NCBI GenBank assembly: GCA_025923075.1
Contig: JAICGN010000012.1
Coordinates: forward strand, 1-58,956
DNA: 58,956 nucleotides
Source: Chitinophagaceae bacterium
GTDB lineage: Bacteria; Bacteroidota; Bacteroidia; Chitinophagales; Chitinophagaceae
Reading direction: 5' to 3'
The position numbers and the translations under genes are program-made. Of this stretch, positions 26,544 through 35,136 are shown piece after piece. Every line of letters starts with the position of its first letter. The stretch's first letter is position 1. Under the pieces are notes generated by a model that was not told where the DNA came from, did no database searches, and saw nothing but the letters and a program-made list of their open reading frames with translations.

Positions 26544-29264
26544 TTACTTCGAGATCTCAAAATGATATTTACCCGAGCCAATTTTAAAAACAATATAATC
26601 ATTCTCTCTATGCCCCACACCAATTAACTGTGATTCAGAGGCTGTGAGCGGGCTTATTTTTATCACATCGGCACTCGTTGCAGGCACAAACACGGTGGCT
26701 CGTGTGTTGGCAGGGATTTCAACATCCATACTAATTTTATCTCCTTCGATCTTCCACCCGCTGCTGGCTTTTCCATAATAAGTCTGCAAACTTGCGGAGA
26801 CATTTGTTAGCCCGCCACCAATATGCGGCTTGATCTTTATATGCTTGTATCCCGGCTCATCTTCGTAGGTATCCAGACCAGCAACAACACGATACATCCA
26901 ATCACCGATAGCACCATAGGCATAATGATTATAAGAATTCATTGTTGGTGTTTGAAATGTGCTATCCGGTTTTATCCCATCCCATCTTTCCCAAATTGTC
27001 GTCGCTCCCATCTTTACAGGATATAACCATGATGGATATGTATCCTGCATCAGTAGTGTAAATGCTACATCAGTTTTTCCAAAACGGCTTAACACATCAC
27101 ATAAATACGGAGTGCCTAAAAATCCAGTGGTAAGATGATTGTTGTAGCTCTCGATATTAGTCACTAATCTTTCTGCTGCCTCCTCTCTTAAATTTTCCGG
27201 TAGCATATCAAAATTTAAAGCAAGTACATAGGCTGTTTGAGTACTTGAGATCAATCTGCCATTTGGAGTTAAATACTCTTTTACAAACGCATCTTTTAAA
27301 TTTTTTAGAAGTTCAGCATATCGTTGCGCATCATCCTCTTTTCCCAACACTTTTGCCGTATTGATCATGATCTGAACCGAGTTGGCAAAAAAACATTGGG
27401 CGATCATATATTTATCTGTTACAGCTGATTTTCCGTCCCTGTCGTCATTAAGGCTATAAAATAACCAGTCGCCAAAATGAAAGCCCGTATTCCATAAATA
27501 ATTCTTACTTGCATTTTCCATATAGCCAACCCAGGCCTTCATACTGCTATATTGATCCTCCAAAATTTTCTTATCTCCATATGCCAAATACATATTCCAC
27601 GGAATAATGGTGGCTGCATCAGCCCATCCGGTAGACGCGCCAGCTCCCGGCTGAAGCACATTGGGAACAACAAAAGGTACGCTGCCGTTTGGTTGCTGAT
27701 CAGCCTCCACATCACGCAACCATTTTGCAAAAAAATTATTGACGCCAAAATTGAATGCAGCTGTTCTTGAAAATGCCTGTGCATCACCTGTCCAGCCAAG
27801 TCGCTCATCTCGTTGCGGGCAATCAGTGGGTACATCCAAAAAATTCCCTTTTTGTCCCCACTGGATATTATGCTGAAGTTGATTGATCAAAGGATTCGAT
27901 GAAGTAAACGTCCCCGTTGGCTTCATAGCTGAATACAAAGCAACGGCTGTAAAATTCTCGGGTTTTATTTCACCCGCCACTCCTTCAATTTTTATATAAC
28001 GAAATCCATAGAAAGTAAAGTGGGGTTCGAAAATATCTTCTCCCTTGCCTGATAAAAAATAAGTTGCTGTTGCATTTGCTGCACGAAGGTTATCGATATA
28101 GAAATTTCCAGCTTTGTCAAGGACTTCTGCATGGCGAATGGTAATCTTATCACCAGCATTTCCTGTTGCTTTTACAATTACCCAACCGACAAGATTTTGG
28201 CCGAAGTCGATCACCTTCTCTCCTTTTGGAGTGGTAAATACTTTTACAGGCTTAAAAGATTCATGCTTTTTTACGGGCTCATTATAAGTGGCGAGTAAAA
28301 TATCATTGGGATAATTTTCAACTCTTACCCCTGACCATGCTGCATCATTATAGTTTGCTGTTGACCAGCCGGTTTTTTCTTCTCTTGCATCAATGGTTTC
28401 ACCATGATAAATTTCCGCATAACGGATCGAGCCAGTTGATGATTTCCATGATTCATCTGAGACAATTGTAGCGGTTGTACCATCGGTATAATTAATATCG
28501 AGCTGAAACAAGACACCAGCTTTCTTTCCATAAATATCTTTATTGCCTGCCCATGCTAAAAAACCCCTGTACCAACCAGTGCCTACCATTACACCAATTG
28601 CATTGTTTCCATTTGCAAGAAGATTGGTTACATCATATACCTGGTATTGCAACCTTTTTTTATAGCTTGTCCAGCCGGGCGTTAAATAATAATCACCAAC
28701 TCTTTTTCCATTTATCTGTGCTTCATACATTCCATGTGCAGTGATATAAGCTGTTGCTGAAGCAATTTTCTTATTTGAAGAAAATTGTTTTCTGAAATAT
28801 TGTGCGGGTCTGTTTATTGAATCTTCAATAAATCCTGCTTCGATCCATTTCGCTTTCCACCCGATAGCTATCTGGTCGGTTGGATTAAAAAAGGCTGTTT
28901 GAAAAAATGCAGGCTCACTCCATGGTGATGGTTTACCATTATTATCCCAAACTCTTACCTCCCATGTATATTTTTTTCCCGGTTGCAATGCAGTACCTGC
29001 ATAAGGAACATGCACAGATCGATCCGACATTATCTTTCCACTCTTCCACATTGAGCCCTTTGCTCCACTTACTGTAATTTCATAAGCTGTTTGAGAAACA
29101 TTTCTGCGATCACTTACCAACTGCCAGCTAAACCGAGGCTGCTGGACATCAATGCCAACGGGATTTGTTAGGTTTTCTGTCAAAAGATTTTGAAGTTTTA
29201 CCTGTGCAGTGATCGATGTTGCAATGAGCAGTATCGCACAAAAAAAGAAAAGGGTTTTTCTCAT
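26544..29264 (-). CDS. GH78 alpha-L-rhamnosidase
   Basis: This 906-residue secreted glycosidase has a signal peptide (LIATSITAQ) and the full GH78 architecture. First comes a fibronectin-like domain (TYEITVSG-like region, YTWEVRVWDNNGKPSPWSE). Next are the alpha-L-rhamnosidase N domain (AYITAHGMYEAQINGKRVGD) and the concanavalin-like domain (KVIDFGQNLVGW). The six-hairpin catalytic domain has DVPTDCPQRDERLGWTGDAQ, and a C-terminal beta domain follows. It is the first gene of the operon and supplies rhamnose. No SusC/SusD pair is nearby, so substrates may be small rhamnosides. Confidence 0.93.
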   Translation of the reverse strand: MRKTLFFFCAILLIATSITAQVKLQNLLTENLTNPVGIDVQQPRFSWQLVSDRRNVSQTAYEITVSGAKGSMWKSGKIMSDRSVHVPYAGTALQPGKKYTWEVRVWDNNGKPSPWSEPAFFQTAFFNPTDQIAIGWKAKWIEAGFIEDSINRPAQYFRKQFSSNKKIASATAYITAHGMYEAQINGKRVGDYYLTPGWTSYKKRLQYQVYDVTNLLANGNNAIGVMVGTGWYRGFLAWAGNKDIYGKKAGVLFQLDINYTDGTTATIVSDESWKSSTGSIRYAEIYHGETIDAREEKTGWSTANYNDAAWSGVRVENYPNDILLATYNEPVKKHESFKPVKVFTTPKGEKVIDFGQNLVGWVIVKATGNAGDKITIRHAEVLDKAGNFYIDNLRAANATATYFLSGKGEDIFEPHFTFYGFRYIKIEGVAGEIKPENFTAVALYSAMKPTGTFTSSNPLINQLQHNIQWGQKGNFLDVPTDCPQRDERLGWTGDAQAFSRTAAFNFGVNNFFAKWLRDVEADQQPNGSVPFVVPNVLQPGAGASTGWADAATIIPWNMYLAYGDKKILEDQYSSMKAWVGYMENASKNYLWNTGFHFGDWLFYSLNDDRDGKSAVTDKYMIAQCFFANSVQIMINTAKVLGKEDDAQRYAELLKNLKDAFVKEYLTPNGRLISSTQTAYVLALNFDMLPENLREEAAERLVTNIESYNNHLTTGFLGTPYLCDVLSRFGKTDVAFTLLMQDTYPSWLYPVKMGATTIWERWDGIKPDSTFQTPTMNSYNHYAYGAIGDWMYRVVAGLDTYEDEPGYKHIKIKPHIGGGLTNVSASLQTYYGKASSGWKIEGDKISMDVEIPANTRATVFVPATSADVIKISPLTASESQLIGVGHRENDYIVFKIGSGKYHFEISK

Positions 29265-29283
29265 GACATCAAAGTTATATGAT

Positions 29284-29291
29284 CAAAAATA
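29284..29291 (-). promoter_or_regulatory. -7 element of the rhamnose operon promoter
   Basis: On the minus strand TATTTTTG matches TAnnTTTG exactly, 19 bp before the rhamnosidase ATG. It is the only good -7 candidate in front of the roughly 14-kb operon. Confidence 0.5.
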
Positions 29292-29336
29292 GAGTGTGCT
29301 AAAGATAACAGTTTATAAAGAATTGTAATGAATCTT

Positions 29337-29352
29337 CAGATCCGGGTATCTG
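29337..29352. promoter_or_regulatory. Candidate operator upstream of the rhamnose operon
   Basis: CAGAT-CCGGGT-ATCTG is a 5+6+5 inverted repeat centred about 53 bp upstream of the -7 element. Its position suits a dimeric activator. No rhamnose-responsive regulator gene is in the window, so the binder is unknown. Confidence 0.35.
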
Positions 29353-29417
29353 GCATTTGCAATCTATATTTGTAAATGTCTTTCATATAAGATCCTACTC
29401 AAATTAAAAAGATAAAA

Positions 29418-29723
29418 ATGCGATCGATCCAGGTAACTCTCCATCATAAACTTTCAGAGCACGAAGCGATGTCGCGAATTAAACATTTACTCACCAAGCT
29501 AAAACATGACCACAAGGATAAAGTGTCCAACATAAACGAAGAATGGCACGCCAGGCATGGTAAATTTAGTTTTACGGTCCTTGGGTTTGATCTTTCAGGA
29601 TCCGTGGATCTTCATCCCGGGAGTATCGAAATTCATGGTAAGGTGCCCTTAGCTATATCGATTTTCAGAGGAAAAATAAAAGAGGTAATAAAAGAGAAAG
29701 CAAATGAGTTGCTTGCGGAATAA
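29418..29723 (+). CDS. Polyhydroxyalkanoic acid system family protein
   Basis: This 101-residue protein has the PHA_gran_rgn family pattern. An N-terminal strand with His-rich helix (VTLHHKLSEHEAMSRIKHLL) comes first, then the strand FTVLGFDLSGSVDLHPGSIEIHG and a basic C-terminal helix. Members occur near polyhydroxyalkanoate genes in proteobacteria but are also widespread as orphans, and the function is unclear. It is divergent from the rhamnose operon and stands alone. No pha genes are seen in the window. Confidence 0.8.
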   Translation: MRSIQVTLHHKLSEHEAMSRIKHLLTKLKHDHKDKVSNINEEWHARHGKFSFTVLGFDLSGSVDLHPGSIEIHGKVPLAISIFRGKIKEVIKEKANELLAE

Positions 29724-29787
29724 CCATTGAACAAAATTTTTCGGATGCTGGGTGACGCAGGTTTGGGGCACGATAAAGGACAAGGAC

Positions 29788-30485
29788 TTAATTACAGAAT
29801 CTTCTTAAGTATTCGATTGCGTCCTTATTTCCATTTTGAATTGCATCCTTTAAGTACAAACATCCATTTTTATTATCACCAGTCTGCAATAAAATTACTC
29901 CAATATAAAATTGAGACTCGGGTTTGTTATAGCCATATTTTAAAGAATATTTGAAATCTTCCATTGCTAACGAGTCACTCTTCTTGCTATAGAATGACAA
30001 TCCCCTATGAAATTTTATTGATGATAGTGAAACATCACTCTGCGCTTCTAGCTCCAGAAAATCGGAATTCTTTTTTTCAAGAATAAAATCCCCAAATTCT
30101 TTCATCTTAATTGCTTGATTAAAATAAAATATTGCAGAATCGTCATTATTTAACAGAGAGAGTGAAATAGCTTTATTAAAATATGCAGAGATATTTTGAG
30201 GATTTAATTGAATTGCCCTTGAAAAATCCAAAATCGCCGCACTATCTGAATGCATGGAGCTTAGTATTTTCCTCTGAGGACATAAGGGAATGATTTAATA
30301 GAATCTATTTTTAAAGATAAATTTATGTACGATATGGCCTTTTCATATTTTTTTTCAGCCTCAGATTTGATAGCTTCATTAATATATTTTTCATATTGTC
30401 CATCATGATCGGAAGAACAAGCCCCACACATTAAAATAATTATTTGTAGCCCAATAAAATACTCGTATCCCATCCTTGCATTCAT
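29788..30485 (-). pseudogene. TPR-repeat lipoprotein split by a frameshift
   Basis: Two frames make up one gene. The upstream part (from ATG 30485 or 30473 to the TAA at 30261) has a lipoprotein signal (IIILMCGACSS) and one TPR helix pair ending SFPYVLRGKY. The downstream part (29788-30255) continues with MHSDSAAILDFSRAIQLNPQ and more TPRs. Adding one A to the 4-A run complementary to 30267-30270 would give YVLRGKILSSMHSDS, a TPR of the correct 34-residue spacing. It is either a true frameshift or a homopolymer sequencing error. TPR lipoproteins of this kind mediate protein-protein contacts. Confidence 0.75.
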
Positions 30486-30718
30486 AATTTTAGTCCGCCC
30501 GGGGTGTTGAGAAGGGCGCAATACAAATATAAGAATGCTGATCGAGGGCCCATCCCAAGCGGGCTGAATCGCGTTAGAAGTTATTGAATCATAAAATGTG
30601 AACCATATTTTTTTCCTAAATACCCTTAGCCGATCATTCAAAATTGATAAATGATAAAAAATGAATATCAGTAGCCAGTACCCGCAATGATTAATTTATT
30701 TTTACAATTATTTTTAAA

Positions 30719-31912
30719 TTGACCATTGCTTCTTCAATAACGACTTCCTTTACCAGGTCACAGGTGCGAATTGCCGTATCAGTTTTTTTCTTTTGCCAGG
30801 GATTATCTTTTGCCAGCTGGGCCAGCCGTATCCCTGATATCAAAACATCACTTCATTTAAGCGAAGCAGGTCTGGGAACTATTTTACTGGCATTACCGGT
30901 CGGGCAACTATTGACAATGCCTTTCAGCGGCAGGGCTGTTACGCGATTCGGCAGTAAATATGTGCTAAGAATTGCCATAGTTGGTTACGCTCTTTCGCTT
31001 ACTACTATTGGTTTGGTAAACGAACCCTGGCAACTGGCACTGACCTTGTTTGCTTTTGGAGTATTTGGTAATCTTTGTAATATTTCAGTTAACACACAGG
31101 CCGTTCATGCCGAAGCGCTTTATCCCCGGCCCATCATGGCTTCTTTTCATGGTTTATGGAGCATTGCAGGATTTACCGGCGCGCTTATTGGCTCGTTAAT
31201 GATGAACCTGGAAATAAAACCAAATTATCATTTCTGGATCATAGCCTTATTTGTAATTGCGATGATGTTGTATTTTAATAAATATCTTTTACTGACACCC
31301 GTCAGCAAGTCGGCTTCAGGTTTCAGGAAATTAACTATGCCGCATGGCTCACTCCTGTTATTAGGCGTCATTGCGTTTTGTTGTCTGAGCGCGGAAGGAT
31401 GCATGTTCGACTGGAGCGGAGTTTATTTTAAAGAAGTTGTAAAAGCAGAAGGCTCCCTCGTGTCGCTTGGCTACGCCTCCTTTATGATCATGATGGCAAC
31501 AGGCCGGTTTACCGGCGACAGGCTTGCCTACAAGTTTGGCCGTAAAAAAATGGTGCAGTTAAGCGGTATATTAATTTTTACGGGAATGATGATAGCTGTT
31601 TTGTTTCCAACGATAATAACAGCAACAATTGGTTTTTTGATTGTGGGTTTTGGGGTAAGCAGTATCATTCCATTAATGTACAGCACTGCAGGAAAAATAA
31701 AAGAAGTAGCGAGTGGCATTGCTATTGCTACCGTTTCCGGTATCGGTTTTTTCGGGTTTTTAATGGGCCCTCCGCTGATCGGTTATATTGCGGAACTGGC
31801 AGGATTGCAATATTCATTTGCTGTGATAGCTGCTTTAGGAATTGGTATTACCCTTTTGATAAAACGGATCAAAGAAATTACCTCGGCTAATACAAAACTC
31901 CATCATGCGTAA
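30719..31912 (+). CDS. MFS transporter
   Basis: This 397-residue major-facilitator protein has twelve hydrophobic segments. The start is a TTG at 30719. No ATG or GTG lies between the in-frame stop just upstream and the first helix, and the translated N-terminus matches the family (FFFCQGLSFASWASRIPDIK). Other marks are LPVGQLLTMPFSGRAVTRFG, the SFHGLWSIAGFTGALIGS helix and TGRFTGDRLAYKFGRKKM in the second half. It resembles the YbjJ-like/sugar-MFS branch. The substrate is unknown. It is a single gene. Confidence 0.87.
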   Translation: MTIASSITTSFTRSQVRIAVSVFFFCQGLSFASWASRIPDIKTSLHLSEAGLGTILLALPVGQLLTMPFSGRAVTRFGSKYVLRIAIVGYALSLTTIGLVNEPWQLALTLFAFGVFGNLCNISVNTQAVHAEALYPRPIMASFHGLWSIAGFTGALIGSLMMNLEIKPNYHFWIIALFVIAMMLYFNKYLLLTPVSKSASGFRKLTMPHGSLLLLGVIAFCCLSAEGCMFDWSGVYFKEVVKAEGSLVSLGYASFMIMMATGRFTGDRLAYKFGRKKMVQLSGILIFTGMMIAVLFPTIITATIGFLIVGFGVSSIIPLMYSTAGKIKEVASGIAIATVSGIGFFGFLMGPPLIGYIAELAGLQYSFAVIAALGIGITLLIKRIKEITSANTKLHHA

Positions 31913-31972
31913 AAGGAAAATCTAATAATAATGCCGTTGGGTACATAAAAGTTCATTTCCCAAAATCTATGG

Positions 31973-32920
31973 TTACTGCAAAATGCTATCCTTTAACCTT
32001 CTTCCCAATAAAAGTGAATACTCCGTGGCACCAGCCGTATTAAGGTGACCATAGTTAGCGAAAAAGCACTTTTCCCTGCACATCTCCAATCTATCTTCCC
32101 TGAAAAAAACCAGCCTGTTTTTCACAGCTGTACTATCCACCATGCTTATAATTTGATTGAAATTTCCGATATATCCCTGAAGCCTGTAATTATATTCGGG
32201 GGCATAGGTCAGGATCAATTCGATTTTCTTTTCTTTACATGTAATGATCATAGAGTTTAGCATTGCCACTGATTTTGGATCGATCCTGTAATTTTCATTT
32301 TCATATATGGCATCGAGTTCGGGATAAATGCATGTGTTCCCATTGGCAAGGTATCCTTTATCTTGACAATTTTGTTCATGCAATTCATCTTGTCCTGACA
32401 GACCAGCGATTGCATTTCTCCTGGCGAAATCATTCATCTCCGTTAACCTTAGAAAAGGAAACATCTTATGCCTTAACGCCGGAAAGCCGTTCCCTGAAAG
32501 TGTGGTATCAACAACTTTATGTTTTAGAAAAAATAAATACAAATTATGATTATAAAACTTATAGATATCGTCAAACGCATCGGCATCAAGAGTTAAGACT
32601 ATTTTTTTGGGTGCCGGATGTTTTAGGAGATAGCCTTCAAATATCATTTTAAGTTCAGGCAAACCAGCGCCATCAATAGCAGCATTAAAAGTTGAGAACC
32701 CTGTGACAGAATCGATGATACGTGGATTTATGGAATTATGCGTCCTGGAAGAACCAATAAAGACAATGTCATAATAATTATTGCTATCAAAAATAGTCTG
32801 CAATTTTTGATAACTATGAGCATGGAATTTCTTAGCGCCTTTTGAAACAATCTTTTCCGTAAAAAAAAGACCGATCGATGCGATAGAAAGACTAAACAAT
32901 ATTTTGTAATACGTATTCAT
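31973..32920 (-). CDS. Membrane-anchored SGNH-like protein paired with the MBOAT acyltransferase
   Basis: This 315-residue protein has one N-terminal transmembrane anchor (ILFSLSIASIGLFFTE). The extracytoplasmic domain has a nucleophile-type motif VFIGSSRTHNSI (about residue 58) and a late catalytic-type block NYGHLNTAGATEY (H about 295). That arrangement is like SGNH hydrolases and DltD/AlgX-type proteins. It follows the MBOAT gene by 3 bp. In such pairs the MBOAT protein exports an acyl group and the SGNH partner transfers it to a glycan (established for alginate and peptidoglycan O-acetylation). The acceptor here is unknown. Confidence 0.75.
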   Translation of the reverse strand: MNTYYKILFSLSIASIGLFFTEKIVSKGAKKFHAHSYQKLQTIFDSNNYYDIVFIGSSRTHNSINPRIIDSVTGFSTFNAAIDGAGLPELKMIFEGYLLKHPAPKKIVLTLDADAFDDIYKFYNHNLYLFFLKHKVVDTTLSGNGFPALRHKMFPFLRLTEMNDFARRNAIAGLSGQDELHEQNCQDKGYLANGNTCIYPELDAIYENENYRIDPKSVAMLNSMIITCKEKKIELILTYAPEYNYRLQGYIGNFNQIISMVDSTAVKNRLVFFREDRLEMCREKCFFANYGHLNTAGATEYSLLLGRRLKDSILQ

Positions 32921-32923
32921 AAT

Positions 32924-34363
32924 CTAAAACTGGAAATAAATAAAGTTAGTATTCTTAAATACGCCAAATGAAACAACAAGGAATAAAATAAGCGCATTAT
33001 ATAAAATATCCGCAACAGGCTTTTTGTCAAATGCAGACTGATCAATTTTTTGATAACTGTCATTTATCAATAACAAAACTATAGAGAATAACCCTATTGC
33101 CAGGCTGGTTTTTCCGACTTCAACCCGATTACCCACATCTTTTAACATAAGTGTAAATTGCGAAAAATCGAAATTGAAAATAGTACTCACAACATATAGC
33201 GCATCATGCAGGGTATTTGCCCGAAAAAACACAAACGCTATACTAACAAGGAAGAAAGTAAACAAGATTGAGGGCACGTCGAGAAATCGCTTATCGAAAA
33301 CAGAAGTTTTGTTGTATTTTCTGGATAGCATATATGCAATGACCAATATGCCGTGTATGGCGCCCCACACGATAAAAGTATAGTTGGCCCCATGCCAAAA
33401 ACCACTGATCAAAAAAACTATGAGAATATTAATATAGGTTCTGAAAGTTGAAATTCTGTTTCCACCAAGGGACTTATATAAATAATCCCTGAACCACGAT
33501 GATAATGAAATATGCCAGCGCTGCCAGAATTCACGGATGTTCTTTGAAAAATAAGGCCTGTTGAAGTTTATCATTAGCCTGAATCCCATTACACGGGCGG
33601 CACCTAATGCCATATCAGAGTACCCTGAAAAATCACAATAGATCTGAATGGCAAAAAAGAATGCAGCGATCAATAAATTGCCGGATCCATAACCATGCAC
33701 GTTACCATATACCTCATTTACATATAAAGCAAGCCTGTCTGCGATCACCACTTTTTTGAAAAGACCCCAAAGCATAAGCCGGAGTCCGGCATATACCCTG
33801 TCAATATCAAACTGATGCTTTTCACGCAATTGGGGAAGCAGATGCTGGGGTCTTTCTATAGGGCCAGCTACCAGTTGCGGATAAAACATTACATACAAGG
33901 CATAAATTCCAAAATGCTTTTCTGGTTTTTGGTTTCCCCGATAAACTTCGATCGTATAACTCATTGCCTGGAAAGTATGAAAGGACAACCCAATTGGAAG
34001 AATGATACTCAAATAAGGCAACTCACTGTTAGCATGTATACCAAGATAATGAAGTATAACATTTACATTCTCAATAAAAAAATTATAGTATTTGAATACA
34101 GCAAGAATGCCAATATTAGCGATGAGACTAAGGACAAGAAACCATTTTCTCCGTTTACCAACCGAGTTCGCGATCCATATCCCGGCAAAATAATCTACAA
34201 CTATCGTAAAAAGCAGGATCAGAATATAGACAGGAATAAACGCCATATAAAATATACAGCTTGCAATTAACAGATGGATCCAGCGAAATTTGTGAGGAAG
34301 AAGAAAGTAAATAATTGTAACCAGGGGAAAGAACAGTAAAAATTCCGAAGAGTTAAAAAGCAT
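32924..34363 (-). CDS. MBOAT-family O-acyltransferase (AlgI-like)
   Basis: This 479-residue polytopic membrane protein is of the AlgI type. Motifs include MLFNSSEFLLFFPLVTIIYF, the long loop YPQLVAGPIERPQHLLPQL, YCDFSGYSDMALGAARVMGF, NIREFWQRWHISLSSWFRDY and the catalytic histidine in LISGFWHGANYTFIVWG. It transfers acyl groups across or at the inner membrane, usually for O-acetylation of an exopolysaccharide or cell-wall glycan. The SGNH-like gene directly behind is the expected partner. No polysaccharide cluster is adjacent. Confidence 0.93.
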   Translation of the reverse strand: MLFNSSEFLLFFPLVTIIYFLLPHKFRWIHLLIASCIFYMAFIPVYILILLFTIVVDYFAGIWIANSVGKRRKWFLVLSLIANIGILAVFKYYNFFIENVNVILHYLGIHANSELPYLSIILPIGLSFHTFQAMSYTIEVYRGNQKPEKHFGIYALYVMFYPQLVAGPIERPQHLLPQLREKHQFDIDRVYAGLRLMLWGLFKKVVIADRLALYVNEVYGNVHGYGSGNLLIAAFFFAIQIYCDFSGYSDMALGAARVMGFRLMINFNRPYFSKNIREFWQRWHISLSSWFRDYLYKSLGGNRISTFRTYINILIVFLISGFWHGANYTFIVWGAIHGILVIAYMLSRKYNKTSVFDKRFLDVPSILFTFFLVSIAFVFFRANTLHDALYVVSTIFNFDFSQFTLMLKDVGNRVEVGKTSLAIGLFSIVLLLINDSYQKIDQSAFDKKPVADILYNALILFLVVSFGVFKNTNFIYFQF

Positions 34364-34498
34364 TGTTGGTTTCTGCGTTTACAGTTACAATAAATCTATA
34401 ACAGCTTCGATAAAGATATATAATCAGTTCGTCGAAAGAAAATTACAACATTAAAGACGTCTACCGAAGGCAGCAACCACGCTCTATATTTAAGGAAC

Positions 34499-34534
34499 AA
34501 AAAAAAGAGAACAAGATCGATTATCTCATTCTCT
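34499..34534 (-). terminator. Terminator of the tmRNA gene
   Basis: On the minus strand a 12-bp stem with two G-U pairs (AGAGAATGAGAT with ATCTTGTTCTCT, 34534 to 34506) is followed by eight T's. It lies 63 bp beyond the mature 3' end of the tmRNA. Confidence 0.75.
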
Positions 34535-34547
34535 CTTTGCCATCAGG

Positions 34548-34605
34548 TGGAGGTGACCGGATTCCCTGCCTGCCGCCAGGCAGGGAACCGGCGATGTGGA
34601 GGTGA
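34548..34605. repeat. Palindromic element flanked by 9-bp direct repeats at the tmRNA 3' end
   Basis: TGGAGGTGA occurs at 34548-34556 and again at 34597-34605, where it is part of the tmRNA acceptor region. Between them lies a 40-bp palindrome-like element (34557-34596). It starts CCGGATTCCCTGCCTG, has inverted arms TTCCCTGCCTG and CAGGCAGGGAA around CCGC, and has CCGG at both ends of the palindrome. This has the form of a small insertion with target duplication, or of an att-like repeat. Confidence 0.65.
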
Positions 34606-34979
34606 GGAGAGTCGAACTCCTGTCCAAACATATCCTTCAAAAGCTTTCTACATGCTTATTCTGTTTTGTTATTTAGGGAAGCAACTGGAAACAAACAACC
34701 GATTACTTCCTTAGCTGCATTCCCGATAGCTATCGAGACTTAAGCGATCATCACAGCCTTTGATCGCAGCATCTTGTTTTGTTTTGAGTCGGCGGCAGGG
34801 CATGGAAACAAGCGAACCGGCCCCGCGGCCCTAATGACTACCTAATCACTGATTAAGCGGCCATGGCATACTGAGTATTGCCATTTGAGTTTTTGTGTAT
34901 TCAGATTAGCCTGCTAATTACACAACGCAGAACATGCTTACACTTTCAAAGATCTATGCTGTCAAAACCATACACCCCC
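34597..34979 (-). ncRNA. ssrA: Transfer-messenger RNA
   Basis: Both ends match a tmRNA. The 5' end is GGGGGTGTATGGTTTTGACA and the 3' end has the T-arm AGGAG-TTCGACT-CTCCT. The 7-bp acceptor pairs GGGGGTG with CACCTCC (one G-U), followed by the discriminator A. CCA is not encoded. The tag frame ends GGC AAT ACT CAG TAT GCC ATG GCC GCT TAA, giving GNTQYAMAA (preceding in-frame codons read S-N). The length of about 383 nt is normal. It rescues stalled ribosomes by trans-translation and tags products for proteolysis. Confidence 0.95.
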
Positions 34980-35136
34980 CAGTTGAATTAATAATTATTA
35001 TTAATAATTTTTTAACTGGCTCACTTTATCATTCAAGAGTCAGCCTGCAAAAATAACGATGTTTTGCGAGTATTATTCTCAACGTTTACTTAAAGCTTTG
35101 ACTGTTTTTCTCAGCGTAAATAAATATTTTTACCCA

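Noticed and set aside
34979-35021. CCAGTT...AACTGG inverted repeat with an AT-rich core at the tmRNA 5' flank
   Set aside because: It overlaps the expected tmRNA promoter zone, but the AT-rich core makes chance pairing likely and no -7 match is visible in it.
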